In this document: in pieces, positions 13,409-26,555 of the stretch
Layout: every line of letters starts with the position of its first letter
How positions within the stretch are numbered: the first letter of the stretch is position 1
Translations under genes and position numbers: made by a program
Source of the DNA: Eleginops maclovinus
Lineage: Eukaryota; Chordata; Actinopteri; Perciformes; Eleginopidae
Direction of reading: 5' to 3'
DNA length: 64,000 bases
Assembly: GCF_036324505.1 (NCBI RefSeq)
Contig: NC_086352.1
Location: 30,708,312 to 30,772,311, forward strand
Notes under the pieces: generated by a model
The model's input: only the letters and a program-made list of their open reading frames with translations
Database searches by the model: none
Told to the model about the DNA's origin: nothing

Positions 13409-14834
13409 TCCACAGAGAGGGAAAAAACAACTTTGCTGCCATCGCTGACAGTTGGATGCCAGCACTGCTGCTGGAAAAACATAAGTGCCTTTACTGCAGA
13501 GCGGCACAAAGGTCTACAGCAGTTTGCAGTTAGGAGTGGAAAAGTAAAGTCCAGGCCTCGAGCTGACTGAACGATCGATCTCTGTTTTTAGTTTTTTCTA
13601 CCAACACAATTATGATTGGCGGGAAAGGGAAAAGAAAGAGGGACAATTGCAGCAGGGCTGTGTGAGCAGTTGTCCATTTGTTAGAATTCTTGCTTTAGCT
13701 GAGGATGAGCTCCCAACACTCCATTAGGCTTTCCCCCTGATAGAGTAACACCACTCTAGCCCCCTGTTTACTTAACATGCAGGAACCGGCCCCTTCTATT
13801 TGCTTCTAATCAACTGATAAGACGAAAGGCCTTTTCTACAGCCCCTGGAGGATGAAAACCAAACTCTTAACGGTCATTAGTAGCAATTATGTTTTGTAAC
13901 AGGCACCACCCCTGCATGCTTTCGCTGCGTTGGCTGCTTTTAAGCACGCGTGCATCTGATGTGGATGCTAGGGGGACCGTGAACACAGCTCGGGAGCGTT
14001 TCAGGATACACTTTGAGTTTCCTGTCTGATTGCCCCCTGTGATTGGGATAAGTTGCGTACACATTATCCAGTCCCTGTGTATGTGGGTTTTTCTTGATTT
14101 GAAAGCATGGTTCCAGTGTGTCAATTGCTGCATAACTCAAAACACCCCTCCACTCTGAAAGCGTCATTACCACAGCACTCTGACTTCAATGTAATTGCGG
14201 TGTTGTCAAAGGCATCTTGAGGACACAACGCGGAGCCACGGAGTTTCCGTCCCAGAGCGCAGCAGCACCTTCCAACTAGTTAACTCAGCTCCTTTGCTAC
14301 GGGATTCAGGAGACTTTGTGATTCTTATGCAAAACCACCCTGATCAAATGGCCTCTGCCCTAATCCCCGGAGTCGAACCTGGGGAGTGTGATCCTTATCG
14401 ACAAATGCCGAGCCGCTACAGAGTAGGATCCTATTACATATGCGCAGAGACCTCTCTGACATGCATTTTCACTGCGCACCAGCAGTGATGCAACAAAGGA
14501 AGGAATCCCGTCATGTTTTTGCATCGTGAATGTTCACACACACCTGATCAAAATTTTCGTCTGGTTCCGATGCTGGAGTAATACCGTTCGGTTAAATCCC
14601 TTCATACTGTTCTGATCTATCTTTGTGATCTGTTTATGAATCCCCCAAAATCATTCTGGGAAGCTCCTGTAGATTAATAACTGGATAATAAATGGCATAT
14701 TATGGATATTATTGTTGACATATAAATAGAAACGCACACTTGATTCGTTGAATTTTGTAGGCGGTTGTGAGCAGCAGCATGTACTGTGGTGTACTGTAGG
14801 ATTCAGCTGTGTAAACAGGAAGACAGAAGAGACA

Positions 14835-14841
14835 CCCCCCC

Positions 14842-14891
<50 letters not shown>
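14835..14891. repeat. C10 run followed by (CA)n microsatellite
   Basis: Ten C residues (14835-14844) run straight into an uninterrupted CA array ending near 14891. Confidence 0.96.
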
Positions 14892-14892
<1 letters not shown>

Positions 14893-15784
14893 CAGCGGAA
14901 CGAGGAAGGCCATTGTCAGAAAACGAATAAAGAGGTATCGTGTTTCTGCGGCGGGGCAATTATACATCCAAGGATATCAGCAAAGTATTTATAAAAAACA
15001 AAAACACCGGGCATCAACAAAAAAGGAAAAGGTCATCAAGGCCGATATGACATTAGCATTTTGACTGCGGACACGTTTGTGTGTGTGCTCGCACAGGTAA
15101 AAGATAATGTCATGTTTTCTTATCTGGCCACTCAATGAGACGTGTGTTTGCGCCTGTGTGTTTGTGTTTATGTGCCGCCGTGTGCAAAGACGAGACAGTG
15201 ATAAGCATGCCACATCTTGGCAAGTGGTGATTCAAGTGGGATTCTGTAAACACTGGGAGTGACGCACAGATTGAGATGGAGGGAAATGAGGACCTGTGTG
15301 ACTGCCTCCACCCAGATGGAGGCTACAATGGTTTTGGGGTTGGCCCAGGTTGTTTCCCTCCCTTCATCCCACAACCCTCGATGAAAAAACATTTAAAGAT
15401 CTGTGGAGCCATTCAAATATCGCTGCCTCATGCTCCCCCCCGTCTTCATCAGTTAACAGCGTCGAGGCGGCTCTGTGACAGAGATAAAGAACAGAAAGTA
15501 ACATGAAAAGGCAGCTTGCCATTTGGCAGAGTGTTCCCTCTTCTTCGAGGCGCGAATAGTCTTCTCATGAGACTAGCGGGGGTTCCCTCTCCAAGAGACT
15601 GCTCCTCGTTCTTGTGAGATTTTTAAGTACACTTCTAGCTAAAGAGAATTTCCTCAAAGGATAATATTGTTGGCAACCTTCTTAAATTCAGAATAGGAAA
15701 TCAAGCTCTTATTTACATATTCTACTGTCACTATTTTTGAGCAAAATAGCAAAAAACAACCTAAAAATACCATTAATTAATAAA

Positions 15785-15994
15785 GGCAGCACTGTGACGC
15801 TACATGCAGGTTAACTAGTGAAGTGGAAATTCTAAACGGCCTGTAGGTGTGAAAGGGAGTGTGAAGGTGTCAATGTGTGTTGAGCCCTGTGATAGATTGG
15901 CAGCCTGGAAGGCGTAACCCGCCTCATGCCCAGTGCATGCTGGGAGAGGTGCCAGCCTCCTGTGACCCTGAGCTGGATAAGCTAAGACGATGGA
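15785..15994 (+). mobile_element. Non-LTR retrotransposon 3'-tail fragment, internally deleted
   Basis: Recognisable segments occur in order: GGCAGCACTGTGACGC, CATGCAGGTTAACTAGTGAA, TTCTAAACGGCCTGTAGGTG, TGTGAAAGGGAGTGTGAAGG, TTGAGCCCTGTGATAGATTG, CGCCTCATGCCCAGTGCATG, CTGGGAGAGGTGCCAGCCTC, CTGTGACCCTGAGCTGGATA and finally AGCTAAGACGATGGATAG. These follow a very common fish repeat whose 3' end carries GATGGATG units, as in RTE-type elements. A piece between GGCAGCACTG and CATGCAGG seems to be missing compared with the copies I remember, so this is probably internally deleted. The class assignment is from memory. Confidence 0.6.
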
Positions 15995-16544
15995 TAGCTC
16001 TATTATATAACAGCCACTTACATTGCTACTTATACTTATTAAAATGCCTTTTATTATTTACATTTTAAGTGAAATTAAAAATGTTGCATTTGGTCAATCA
16101 TTTGTGAAAATAGTTCATTTGAGTTTTTTCTGTGAACAGTGCCCTTACACAGTTGTGTTCTCAATTGGATCCCATTTAGTTGTGAATGACAGTGTCAGCA
16201 CTGTAATGTGATTGTTGCAAATTGTGTGTGGGCGAGCATTAAAAATAATGTGTTCACTTCATTTCCAATGACCACTCAGACGGTTAACAGCTACTGGGCT
16301 AATGGTTAGCTGTTGCTCAGTCCCAAGAGTAATTTGAACACAACACTAAGCTGTGAGGAGCTGCCAAAGTCTCAGCAGGTGTTCTTATAACAAGATGGAA
16401 GTTACCATCTAGTGAAAATCAGTGCTAATATTAGCAATCCGGGCTAACACTTTCTAAATGCAACGCGTGGCTGTCACCCAGCTTGGTAGCATCCGCTTTT
16501 TCAAAGTGCAAACTTAAAGAGAAAGGTCACCCGAAAATCGACCT

Positions 16545-17100
16545 TTGACCTGTAGTACTATTTATCAATGTAGATTGTTTGGAGGTTGCCAAATATTGGA
16601 GATGTTGGTAATGGAGATGTCTGCCTTCTTTCAAATAGAACTGAAGTAGTTTCTAAATGAAACAGGTCAAAACAAGCTTTTCTGGGTTATCTTGAGTAAT
16701 GTTTTCTGGTCAGAGATATTGCCGTCGATTTTTTCAAATGTGTTTATGTGGCGCTTTGAGCACTTTAGTTGCCAAATGTTAATGAGATTTCTGCCTTATT
16801 TCCAATATAAAGCTGATTGTTCCAACATAGCTTTGTAGATTTTACATTTTGAGTGGAATCCAAACTTCTTACCTGTAATACTTTTGTATCAATCTCAATT
16901 GTTCTGATGTTGATTAATGTTGGAGATATTGGCCGAAATGAAGAGCCTTCTAAAAAAGTAGTTCCTACATGAAACAGCTCGCAACAAGCCCTGTGGATTA
17001 TCTTGAGTAACAATTTAAATATGTCAGGAAGGAGACGTTGCTGTTGAGTTCTTTCAAATGTATTTGTGTGGCACTTTGAGTACCTAAGCAGAGTTCTATA
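16545..17100. repeat. Diverged tandem duplication, about 315-bp period
   Basis: Anchors recur in the same order. ACCTGTA is at about 16548 and 16871; GATATTG/GGAGATGTTGG-like blocks follow; TTATCTTGAGTAA is at about 16687 and 16998; TTTCAAATGT is at about 16733 and 17052; GTGTGGC(G/A)CTTTGAG follows each. Spacing between copies is 310-325 bp. Neither copy has an open frame. The unit is probably from a dispersed repeat. Confidence 0.7.
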
Positions 17101-18221
17101 AAATTCCATTATGAGTATAAACAACCCTTAGCAACTCATATCGAATCAATCTGATAGTTTGGGCTAAACGTTAAAAAAAATAACCATCTGTAACTGTACT
17201 ATTAGTCCTATCAAGCAGTAAGCAAAGCTACATGTTTGAACAAAAAGGGAAAGGGAGGAGAAAAACAAGTGTTGTTTGAACATTGGAAGGGAATGTGACA
17301 TTGTTCATAAAGTTAACAGTTTGTCTCTCAAATACTAGTCGACTGCTGCAGTGGGAGCTTGGGGCTTAGGTTCTCCTTCCACAAATACGTACAAAAATGA
17401 TTTCCTTCAACACAGTTGCAGTACTATATGAGCTCATTTCCTTACAAACAAGTCGAATTCAACCTAAGTAAAACTTCCTTGTATGTAATGCTTTGTAGAA
17501 ATCCCTACTTTCGGTTTAATCTCGTCATAAGCAATTGACCCACGCAGCCCGACCACATTCAAACACTTTGATAACTTAACTAAATGTTCACACTCCTCCC
17601 AACATTACACCAGAACGCTCTTTCATCAAACTCATCTGCGATGATGTTACACTAATTGGATGTTCTATTATTCATAATAGCAGAAGTTTTTCTTGGAACT
17701 CTGCCTTTCATTAAAACACAATGGAGAAGACCGGGTGTAAGAAAAGATTTGTTAATATTTCATCAAACGGACCATCGGTGCATGTCCGATTCGTGAGCAC
17801 GACAACACGCGATTGTGGATAGGATAGAGGCAATTAGCCAGACTTCGATAACAGCCGGCCTCTACTCCCTAAAAGCTTTTCACATGTTTCTGGAATCCGC
17901 TATTCGGCATCCCCCAACACCTCATTTTGTTGCCATCGAGAGCGACGGAGCAGCTGAGAGAGGCGACGTAACACGCCGTGTCCTTCTTTGTGAACAGGGC
18001 GGCTGGCAGACAAAGCACACACACCAGGATTCTTTCAGAACAATTTTAACATCCAGCATGCTCAGGCTCCTGATTCCCATTAAGCATTCATGATTCATCT
18101 GGATTTTATATTATAACGTTTTGAATTTTTCATGCATCCCCCCCTTTCCTCCCCTTTTTTTCTGAAGTGACAGAAAAAAAGAAGAATTAATCAAACATTG
18201 GGAGGAAAGGGGGAAAAAGTG

Positions 18222-18228
18222 ACACACA

Positions 18229-18294
<66 letters not shown>

Positions 18295-18299
18295 CGCAC

Positions 18300-18342
<43 letters not shown>

Positions 18343-18373
18343 CGCACACACGCACACACGCACACACACACAC
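18222..18373. repeat. Compound (CA)n / (CACACG)n microsatellite
   Basis: About 150 bp of CA units with regularly spaced CG replacements (CACACGCACACACGCACACA and similar) in two clusters near 18287-18305 and 18332-18362. The interruptions show internal duplication of already variant units. Confidence 0.96.
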
Positions 18374-19006
18374 TTCCATCATCGCCACCTACGTGTTACA
18401 TCCAGAAGATTTTCTCCTTGAAGTCGGTTCATTTATAAGGCTCGGCTAGATGTATCACATGCACCTTGGAGACGCAAACACAAGGCAGAGGCGTTATTAG
18501 AGGGATACAGGTGTCTTCACAGGTAGACTGAAAGTAAGGTTGGAGGGGTAAAAAAAAAAGTCTATGAGGTGTGGGTGCCCTTTTACATCTCCCGCTCTCC
18601 TCCTGTGGCTTTTTATTTCAGCTCTCTTTTTTTGTTCTTTCTGCAGAAGGGATCATTAAACCGAAATAATTCATTTGTGAGAAAGGTCAAAGCCACAGTC
18701 TGTTGGCACCCAGATACCAGCGTCAGGAGTGGTTGCGTCAAGGGAGGGAGGAGAGAGCAAATGACGAAACCATTGATTTCTCCCGTATGTTTTTATTGTC
18801 AACTCAATGATTGAGGTGAGCAACCTTCCGCCTTGAGCTCTACGCTGACGATAATCATCATATTTAATACCTGTTATAGGTGAAGACACCCATCTTCAAG
18901 TAAATGTCATATCCACTGTTTACCGAGCTTGTTGTTATTATGGAGGGAAAAGTAAAGAGAGGGTGGAGCACTGACATTTAAGTGCCAGAAATAGGCACTC
19001 ACTACA

Positions 19007-19018
19007 CCCCCCCCCCCC
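19007..19018. repeat. C homopolymer run
   Basis: Twelve consecutive C residues, a likely site of length uncertainty. Confidence 0.85.
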
Positions 19019-21719
19019 GTATTCAAAACTCCCTCCCCATTGTCTCTCCAGCCCACGTGTGCTCCGAGCTAACCATGAAGCCAAATGCACATCCAGCAGC
19101 ACAATAACAACATCCATTCTTAACAAGATTACGCTGGCAGTCCCAGTTTGGCGGATGGGACGTGTATGGGAGCAGAGGCACGGGGATAAGCTTCCTGCCG
19201 CCGCCTGCAGCATTTCACGTATACGCTGGGCTCTATACGAGAGGAAGCCTCATGGGGAGCACAGCCAAACATCGAGCACCGAAAGAGCACACTGGCAGAC
19301 GGAGCAGTAATCTTTGAGCTGCTGCTTCTGCTGTGCCCACGACTTCCATGTCAGACGCACGGGCCAATTAGAAGGTTTCAGATAATCATAATCTTTTGAT
19401 TTGAATAATCTGATTTGAATAATTGTAACCTCATTTGCAGCCGCTGATGCTCGGGCCAGTGTTTTGACTGGATTCATAAGTAAGCAGAATGTCCGACTCT
19501 TTAACGCTGCGCTCTTTTAGACGCCTCAGAACGCGATTATACAAGGGTTGTTGTTTTGTCTGACAAATCAACATTTTTTTAACATGTCAGCTCAAGACAA
19601 AAAAGCCCAAGTGGCTTAAGCCTGTTGAATCGCAAATGCATCTCTTGATGCTGTTTGAAAGATATAATCCAAATAAAGTATAAAAAAATCCCCCTTTTTT
19701 TGGGAAACTAGTGGCGCACGGGCCGAGCGTTTGAGGTGAACTGCTTTAATTCCTATAAATTAGTTAGAGCAAAGTTCAAGGCAGAGCGCCAGATGATTTA
19801 GCCTGCTAAGCGCTCCACCTCCGCACAGGCAGCCCAGGCCAAAGAGTGTGAGGGAGGCAGGAAGAGATGAGAGTAGCAGTTAAAAAAGGGTGGGGGTGGT
19901 TGGAGGGTGTTAATGAGAGGCGGGGGCTTTTTTCTTGATTTCAGCAGTTAGAGTTTGACACCGTTGACTGACAAACACCAGCATGGGAGAGAGCTAATCG
20001 CGGCGGTGCAGTCCAAGGTGAAACCATAAAGGGGCCATTTACTGTGAATTAGCTCGGGTGTAGGAGCTCAGGAAAGTGGCCCCCGCCCGAGCCTCTCACT
20101 GTACGACATGGATTTAATCATGCTGAGCCACAGATGTGAGTGATAGCAGCAAGCTTGTTATTTTGCTCAGGGACTCTGTAGCCGTGTGAATGGATGTGCT
20201 TTCCTGTTAAATTATAATTGCAGCTGATGCATGTACACAGGAGAGCTTCCAGGGATCGCGGACAAGAGGCGTCATGTGCCTCCTTGAGATACACTGAACT
20301 GAAACGTGATTTCAGCTCCCTCGTGGTCATACGCAGGAAGGAAAATACAGTGTCTGATTTAATGCAGAGCGGTGGCTATGTACATGTGAGAGGAGAATCG
20401 GAGCATTGTGTTTAAACGTGTGGGTGTGTTTAGAAACAGACATGAAAAAGGGAAACAGAATGATATTTCGAAAACACGATCTGCCGATTTGAAAGCAGCA
20501 ATAACATTTTAGATACAAGCAATAGCCTTAGAAGTAATATCGCCAGCGGATACGAGGTCACCGGTAAATTGGAAACACAAACAGAATTTGCTGCAATTTC
20601 TGCTCCAAACACACACAGAGCAGTTTAGGGAGAAATCTTTCAAAAATATGACTCCAACAGTGAGTGTTTGCAAAGATACACCAGCTATAAAGCTTCACGG
20701 ACACGCTGTATTTACCATCTAAATATACTCCATCTGAGCCTGTCCGCTCATCTCATTTTAGTCCACAACACTGCCGTCTGGACTACTGTACGACACACAC
20801 ATACACTGCTTCTTAATGGGAACCAGGCGACAACACAGAGACATAGACAACCTGTCAAGCTCTTGGAGGGCAGCACTAATGTGATCCCACAGCTCTATCA
20901 GAGCCACCGCCGGGCCCTGTGTTTTATTACAGATCGGGAGGGACGGACAGAGGAAGAGATTGGAAAGGAAGAGGGAGACTGTGACCATGGCCCATTGATA
21001 TAATGGCCCTGCCGGCACCACCAGTGATATACTGTACAGGTGAGCCTCGGGGAAAGAGAGGAGCGCCGCGACAGAGCAGGGAAAAGAGGTAGAGGCAGCG
21101 AACAGAGGGATGTAAGCATGTTTTTTTCTAAATTACACAAGAGGAAGGGATGGAGATCTAAGGGCTGAGAGACAGAGGAGCTGCTGCTAGACTGCAGCTC
21201 AATACAGATCTTTGTGGTGCTGCCTGAAAAGAGATTACAGAGCTGCATTTCCAGGAGCTAGCCTACTGTGGGTGTGAGAAGCCGAGATGAAGTCCAACTA
21301 ACATACAGATGGGATTTTCCATTCCTCCGTTTATTGACAGCTTTCTGATTCAACTCCTCTCACTGTGGCACTGGAACCTGTGTCTAATCTGGGCTATATT
21401 TGAGAATGTATTATAACCGAGTCAATGCTTATAATTTATGTGTCATAATGGCTATCAGTCACTTGCAATAATTTGGATAATATTCTCGTTAACGCCCACT
21501 CTGAATCCCTTAATCAAAAGCATGGCGAGATATCCACTATATTTTTGGAGCGGGGAGCAAATGAAAATTAAGGTTTGATTGTCATTGATAAACGTCCATA
21601 TTGGCCTATCTCCGTAAAGAAGGGAGTCAACAACGTATTATCATATATGAACACTTTGTCAGGACCCATTTAAACAACTTTTTAAAGTGTTGTATAGCCA
21701 TACGAGAGAAAATGTGATG

Positions 21720-21860
21720 CTCCACTTCGATTAACACATGGTTAACGTTGTGAATTCAAACTAAATTACTTGGGTAGACTTATGCAACAAACACATTAGG
21801 TAGGTGTGTAAAAAATCATGGTTGTGAGTTAAAATGAATGAATTGTTGCGTAACGTACCA
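21720..21860. repeat. Interspersed repeat fragment related to 10.05-10.26 kb
   Basis: ACTTGGGTAGACTTATGCAA followed by CAAACACATTAGGTAGG aligns with the CTTGGTTAGATT-AGCAACC repeat at 10.05 and 10.20 kb. It is followed by an AATCATGGTTG(T/G)GAGTTAAAATG-like block that I also associate with this fish repeat family. Confidence 0.45.
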
Positions 21861-24800
21861 TATAACAGGTTGGTTTCTCAATGTTCAAAGACTCCATGCT
21901 CCTGGGCAGTTTTGTTCTGTTATGATTTGACCCAGCCTGACCTCCACCTTCATTTTGGCGCTCTCTATTCTAAGGCACCTTACTTCCACCTTTGCTCCCA
22001 ACAGATAAAACCAAGGCTACTAGAGGCTATTTCTTGTATCGGTGATCAACCATGTGAAAAGGTCATAACGGTCTTGTGAACCTACTAGTAAGCTTAGCAG
22101 GCCACTTTTAACCCATATCTATGATTCTTATAACCACTGATAACACCCATCCATTGGGCTGATAACATCGAAAGCAGGAACCACATTAACAAAACTCAGT
22201 CAAGAACGGGGATCAACATTCGGTCTGTAAACCAGTAACAGTCAGGGCTGTGGAAGGACCAGAGAAAGTGAGCTGCAGCCAAGACTCAATCTTACCTCAG
22301 CCTTGCCTCGCTGCCTCGCATTGCAAAAGCTGAACACGTGGACAGATTTTAACAATGTCATCTTACCACACCCCATCGGCCCCGGAGGCGAGCTTACTTG
22401 GGCTCAAGAGTCAGTCTCTCTATAATCACCCAGTTACAGAGAAAGAGAGAAACAGAGAGGGGAAAGAGGTAGAGGTGGGGGACAGAGACAGAACGAGGCA
22501 ATCCAGCCGAGCAGAAGTAGCTTGCATCAGTATTTATAGACTGATATCCCACATCTTGTGCCAGCAGCCCAAAGTGCAGAAGGTAAAAAAGCAAACAAAA
22601 AGTTTGGGGGAAGAAAAGAAAACATCTGAGATAAAAATGATTTACTGAGGTGGTATCGGACACATTTCAGAAAATGCATACATACATATTAAGGACACCT
22701 GTTTTCTCAAGGAACACACTGAACCAATTAATCCAAGCTGTTATTTCTTATCAATTTCCCGTGTGTGTACCTCTAAACAGGGCAGAAGGATTACACCATC
22801 TCAGGGAAGTCCGTACTAGAATCTTCAATTTGAAGTGTATACATCACTTAAACTGCAGACCATCACCTCAGCTTAAAGCCAAAACACCCTGCGGACTACC
22901 ATTACGGGACCTATCTAAAAGCACTTTGGCCCATCTTTTTGGGATTCCTGTCAAACAGCTTATTTGGAAGAACGACGCTTGTATTTCTCTCTGAGCACAC
23001 GCTAAGACAAAGATTTTTTTTTTTCTTCTTGTGATCATATCCCTTTTCTTAGCTGAATCGATAATCAAAGCCTTTTTTCCTCTCTGTTTCGCTGTCAGTC
23101 CTTGCAATCTCGCAGTGCAAGCCTGAATTGATGAATATTAATGGTTGATTATCAATTTTCTTTGTGCGAAAAACACATACAAAGCCGCGGTGGATAAAAG
23201 AGTTGGACAATGTGATGAGGGATCAGTCAATTTACCAGATCTGCGCAACAATTCGTCAGAGTGGGACCCATCATTATCAATCCTCACACACCATACGCTT
23301 AATGATTGTCGGGTAAATAAGGGAGTCTAGAAAAAGTTACGTCTAAGGCTGTTAGATATTCAAGCCATCAATCAGCCACGCATTACAAAGGGAAGAATTC
23401 TGACTTCTCTTTGATGCAAACACAGCAATTTGTTCTGTGTTTGTCTTTTGTTCTAAGGCGATGTTTTACTTTTAATTGCCTGGTGTAAATGAGTTGCTTC
23501 TTTGTATGTTTGAATAATTGAAATATCTTTGAATGAAGAGACAAAATGGTTGGAAACATGGCACTGTTTGGATAGGCCTCATGCCAAAACAAAGGTCTTC
23601 AACAACCTTAAACACTAAAAACTGTAATTTACTTTAAAAACCAGGCTACACATTTCCATTATGGATGTGGAATGGTAAACCAAGAGCTGCTCTACCTAAA
23701 AGTACCCTCTGTTGCTTTCCAATAGCCTACATGAGGGTCTGTACTTGTTGGAGTGCTATCTTCCACTCGTCGTCAACAACGATCGAACGCGTGTGCCCAA
23801 GACCCTGTCCGTGTGAGCGATATATTCAAGCCTATCTACCTTCACACTCCATTTGCCCGTTTCTATTCTTAATGACGGGTTATTTCTGAACCGTCCCTGG
23901 CTCTTGATAAGTAATCCTTAAAATCCCTTCCAACACCGTGTTCGTTTTTTAAAGCTACATCCGAGCAACAAGCTTTCACAGCTGTCTCTCCCACTTCACT
24001 TTAACAGGTAGCGCATGTCTGCTCCGCGGGACTGACGGGGGCTGACGAAAACACAGCGCCCGGTGAATCACAATGTCAGGAAAACCGCGCGCTGAAGAAG
24101 AACAGCGAAAGGGAAGGGTGCTGTCACGCCTTGTGGCCGTCCTTCTCACTCTTGTACACGTCCGCCTCCTCTAAAACCCTCCTCCCTCGGCTTCCCTGCG
24201 TTTATGCTAATAGCCTCCGCCGAGAGAGAGAGAACACCGAGAATGACACACGGTTAAAAATCGATGGTACAATCCCTCTCAGTCCCTCTCACAAACACTA
24301 TCTCTCACTCTCATGTAGATGGAGTTGAGGGGAGCCTAGCCACAGACAGTAGATTGGGGATGCTTCTTATAGAGTACACAAGGTAATAAAAGACTATGGG
24401 GTGGAAAGAGTCCAGTCTTGGCCTGGTCTTCCTTGATAATAACACAGACAAAGCACATGAGGAAACTTCAAAATACCCAGAGTTGCGTGACCCATTTGAA
24501 TCACACCACCCACCCATTTGATTCATTTTTTAATTAAGCGTGAGAAACACAGGGAAAAAGGACGAAGAAAAGGGAGAGATTTATAAACCAATACAGTGCC
24601 ATCTTTGGTTCAACACAGGACTTATCTTAGCTCTGCCAGGCATAGTCATGAGCACTTAACCTTGCAGTGAACGCAACCCATCATCATCATCATCACCTCG
24701 CAAAAGGCAAGTTCTTCTTCATCCTGAGCTTCCGCCCCTCCTTTACCCCCGCCCCACGCCCAATCCTTGAATGTCCTTCAACAGGAAGATGCTTATGCCT

Positions 24801-26213
24801 GTGACTAACCTATCCATATTGTCAAGTTTGTTGCAAAGCATTAAGCGAGGCCTTGAGTAAGAGCATCCCTCATGACAGGGGAAGTAGATTTCGTGCCACC
24901 AATCCTCTGTAGTGCTTCACACTCACACAGCATGGTGTTCAAACTGTGGGTGAGCTTGGAATTGTGATTCATAACTGATTTTTTTTTATGATTGTAGGTC
25001 TACCATTGAGTCTTTTTCCCTTGTTTTAAGAATATTTGCAGGTAAAATATCTACAAACAGGTGAAAATCATATCATTGATGCTCAATATTTAACATTTGA
25101 TATCCACCCTTTGAAAATTCCATGCTGATGTTTGGTCACCGTGGCCCCCGATGAGTGTTTGTTTGTTCCAGCATTTTTATGAGCAACCATTGTGGAATCC
25201 AACAGAGGCTTCCTAATTGACTCGCTTGAAAAATTAATGCATCACTTAACAGCATTTTTGTGTTCGTATGGTATTTCGAAAACACAGGTGCAAATCCCAC
25301 ATGGTGGCAAATGTTTAATTGATGCAGCCATATGACAATGCCAGGAAGAGGGGGGGAAAAAAATAAACAAGAGGAAATTAAAAGTGTTTGCTTGGACTCT
25401 GATTTCTTTGTCTTGGCTTTTTTGTTTCAGGTGCCATACATGTCATAGGGGGTGGCAAATTATATTTTAATGGCAAAGTGTCATAAACAAAAAAAACCCT
25501 ACCCACCAATTATCAATTATTAGGTGCCACGACACTGTTTGCGAAAGCTATTACTGAACGAGATCAAATATGCTGCGTGGCCTGCATTCGCGTACCATGC
25601 CAAAGTGGCTGGGTGATATTCTGGGGGAGGGAAGCGAGCGTGGCTGCCAGGCTGACTCTCCCCAGGTGAGTCCCAGCAATGAGCTGTGAACAAGCTGCTT
25701 TGGCCAGGCTTTTCCCCTCCCCTCACCCCCTGAAACCAGCCTCACACTTCCACACAGGCCAGGGAGCAGGTGGCCCTTAGCCGCAGGGTTATCCCGCAGT
25801 CCTGTTCATTAATGAAATCAACTAAATGAAGCTTTTCTTATGCTATGTAGAAGTCAAATCAATGGTTTTGGGTGAAAAATGGTTGATTGAAATGAAAAAG
25901 AGATGCATTTTATGTGGAAAATTGTACCAAAGTAACCTTCAAATCTCTGTCTATTATACACATTATCTTGTATTTCAAGGACGTCTAACACAGCGAATGA
26001 AAACCATTATTTAATGAGAGTTTAATTATTTCCAAAAGCATTCCATTCGTCTCTCTTGTCCCCGTATCTCTGCTTCCCCTTGACAACCCAAAACCCTCCC
26101 ACTGCCCATGGGAAAGAAGACGAGAAAAAACGGATGGGAGCATTCAAATGGCCGAATTAATGTTTCCACACGATAAGCAAGCTTAATATAATGCTGACAA
26201 TCACAGCACTCAC

Positions 26214-26555
26214 CCTGCCAACCAGAATTGGATCGGGTCCAGAAAATTCCTCCAGCACAAACATTTGATTCCAAACCCATCCTCTCTTGGCGCGACTCAG
26301 TAATCTTTGTCCTTCGCCAGGGCCGCTCGCCACTGCTGCGGACCCACCAGTTTGTGTACTTTTCGACGGGCCTATGATCGGAGTCATGGACACGCAGGGA
26401 ACGTAAGTAATCCACACTAGCAGCAAGGACATCCACAGATCCATCAGCATCTCCTCAGACCGCCTTGGCATCCTGTCTCCGTGTGTTTTCGTTTGTTTGT
26501 CTATTTGTCTTACGATGTCTCTCTTGGGCTCCTCTCTTCAGATCAACAGCTCCTT
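26214..26555 (-). CDS. cdh8: Cadherin-8-like type II cadherin, first coding exon (partial)
   Basis: Calcium-dependent cell-cell adhesion protein of the plasma membrane; cadherin-8 acts mainly in neurons. Only residues 1-86 are in the window. Coding runs from the ATG at 26471 down to 26214; 26472-26555 would be 5' leader after a splice acceptor (pyrimidine-rich CCTTTTCTCATTATCTAAG). Residues 9-30 are a hydrophobic signal peptide (LMDLWMSLLLVWITYVP). A short prodomain follows and ends in the furin motif RAKR (residues 60-63). The mature protein starts GWVWNQMFVLEEFSGPDP, with the two tryptophans (mature W2 and W4) that type II cadherins exchange between partner molecules. QMFVLEEFSG and the MDLW..LL..WIT leader fit cadherin-8 better than cadherin-6, -11 or -18. 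The exon ends in phase 0 after ILVGR at a clean AGG|GTGAGT donor. The ATG has a purine at -3. Later exons must lie beyond the left edge of the window. I am very sure of a type II cadherin and fairly sure of cdh8. Confidence 0.9.

Noticed and set aside
20668..21248. Plus- and minus-strand frames of about 110 codons in a GC-richer stretch
   Set aside because: Low-complexity Ser/Leu/Pro or Arg/Glu content, no splice or start context, and no recognisable family.
26026..26436. 136-codon minus-strand frame overlapping the cadherin exon
   Set aside because: Out-of-frame shadow of the cdh8 coding exon and its flanking intron; the other frame has the cadherin signature.
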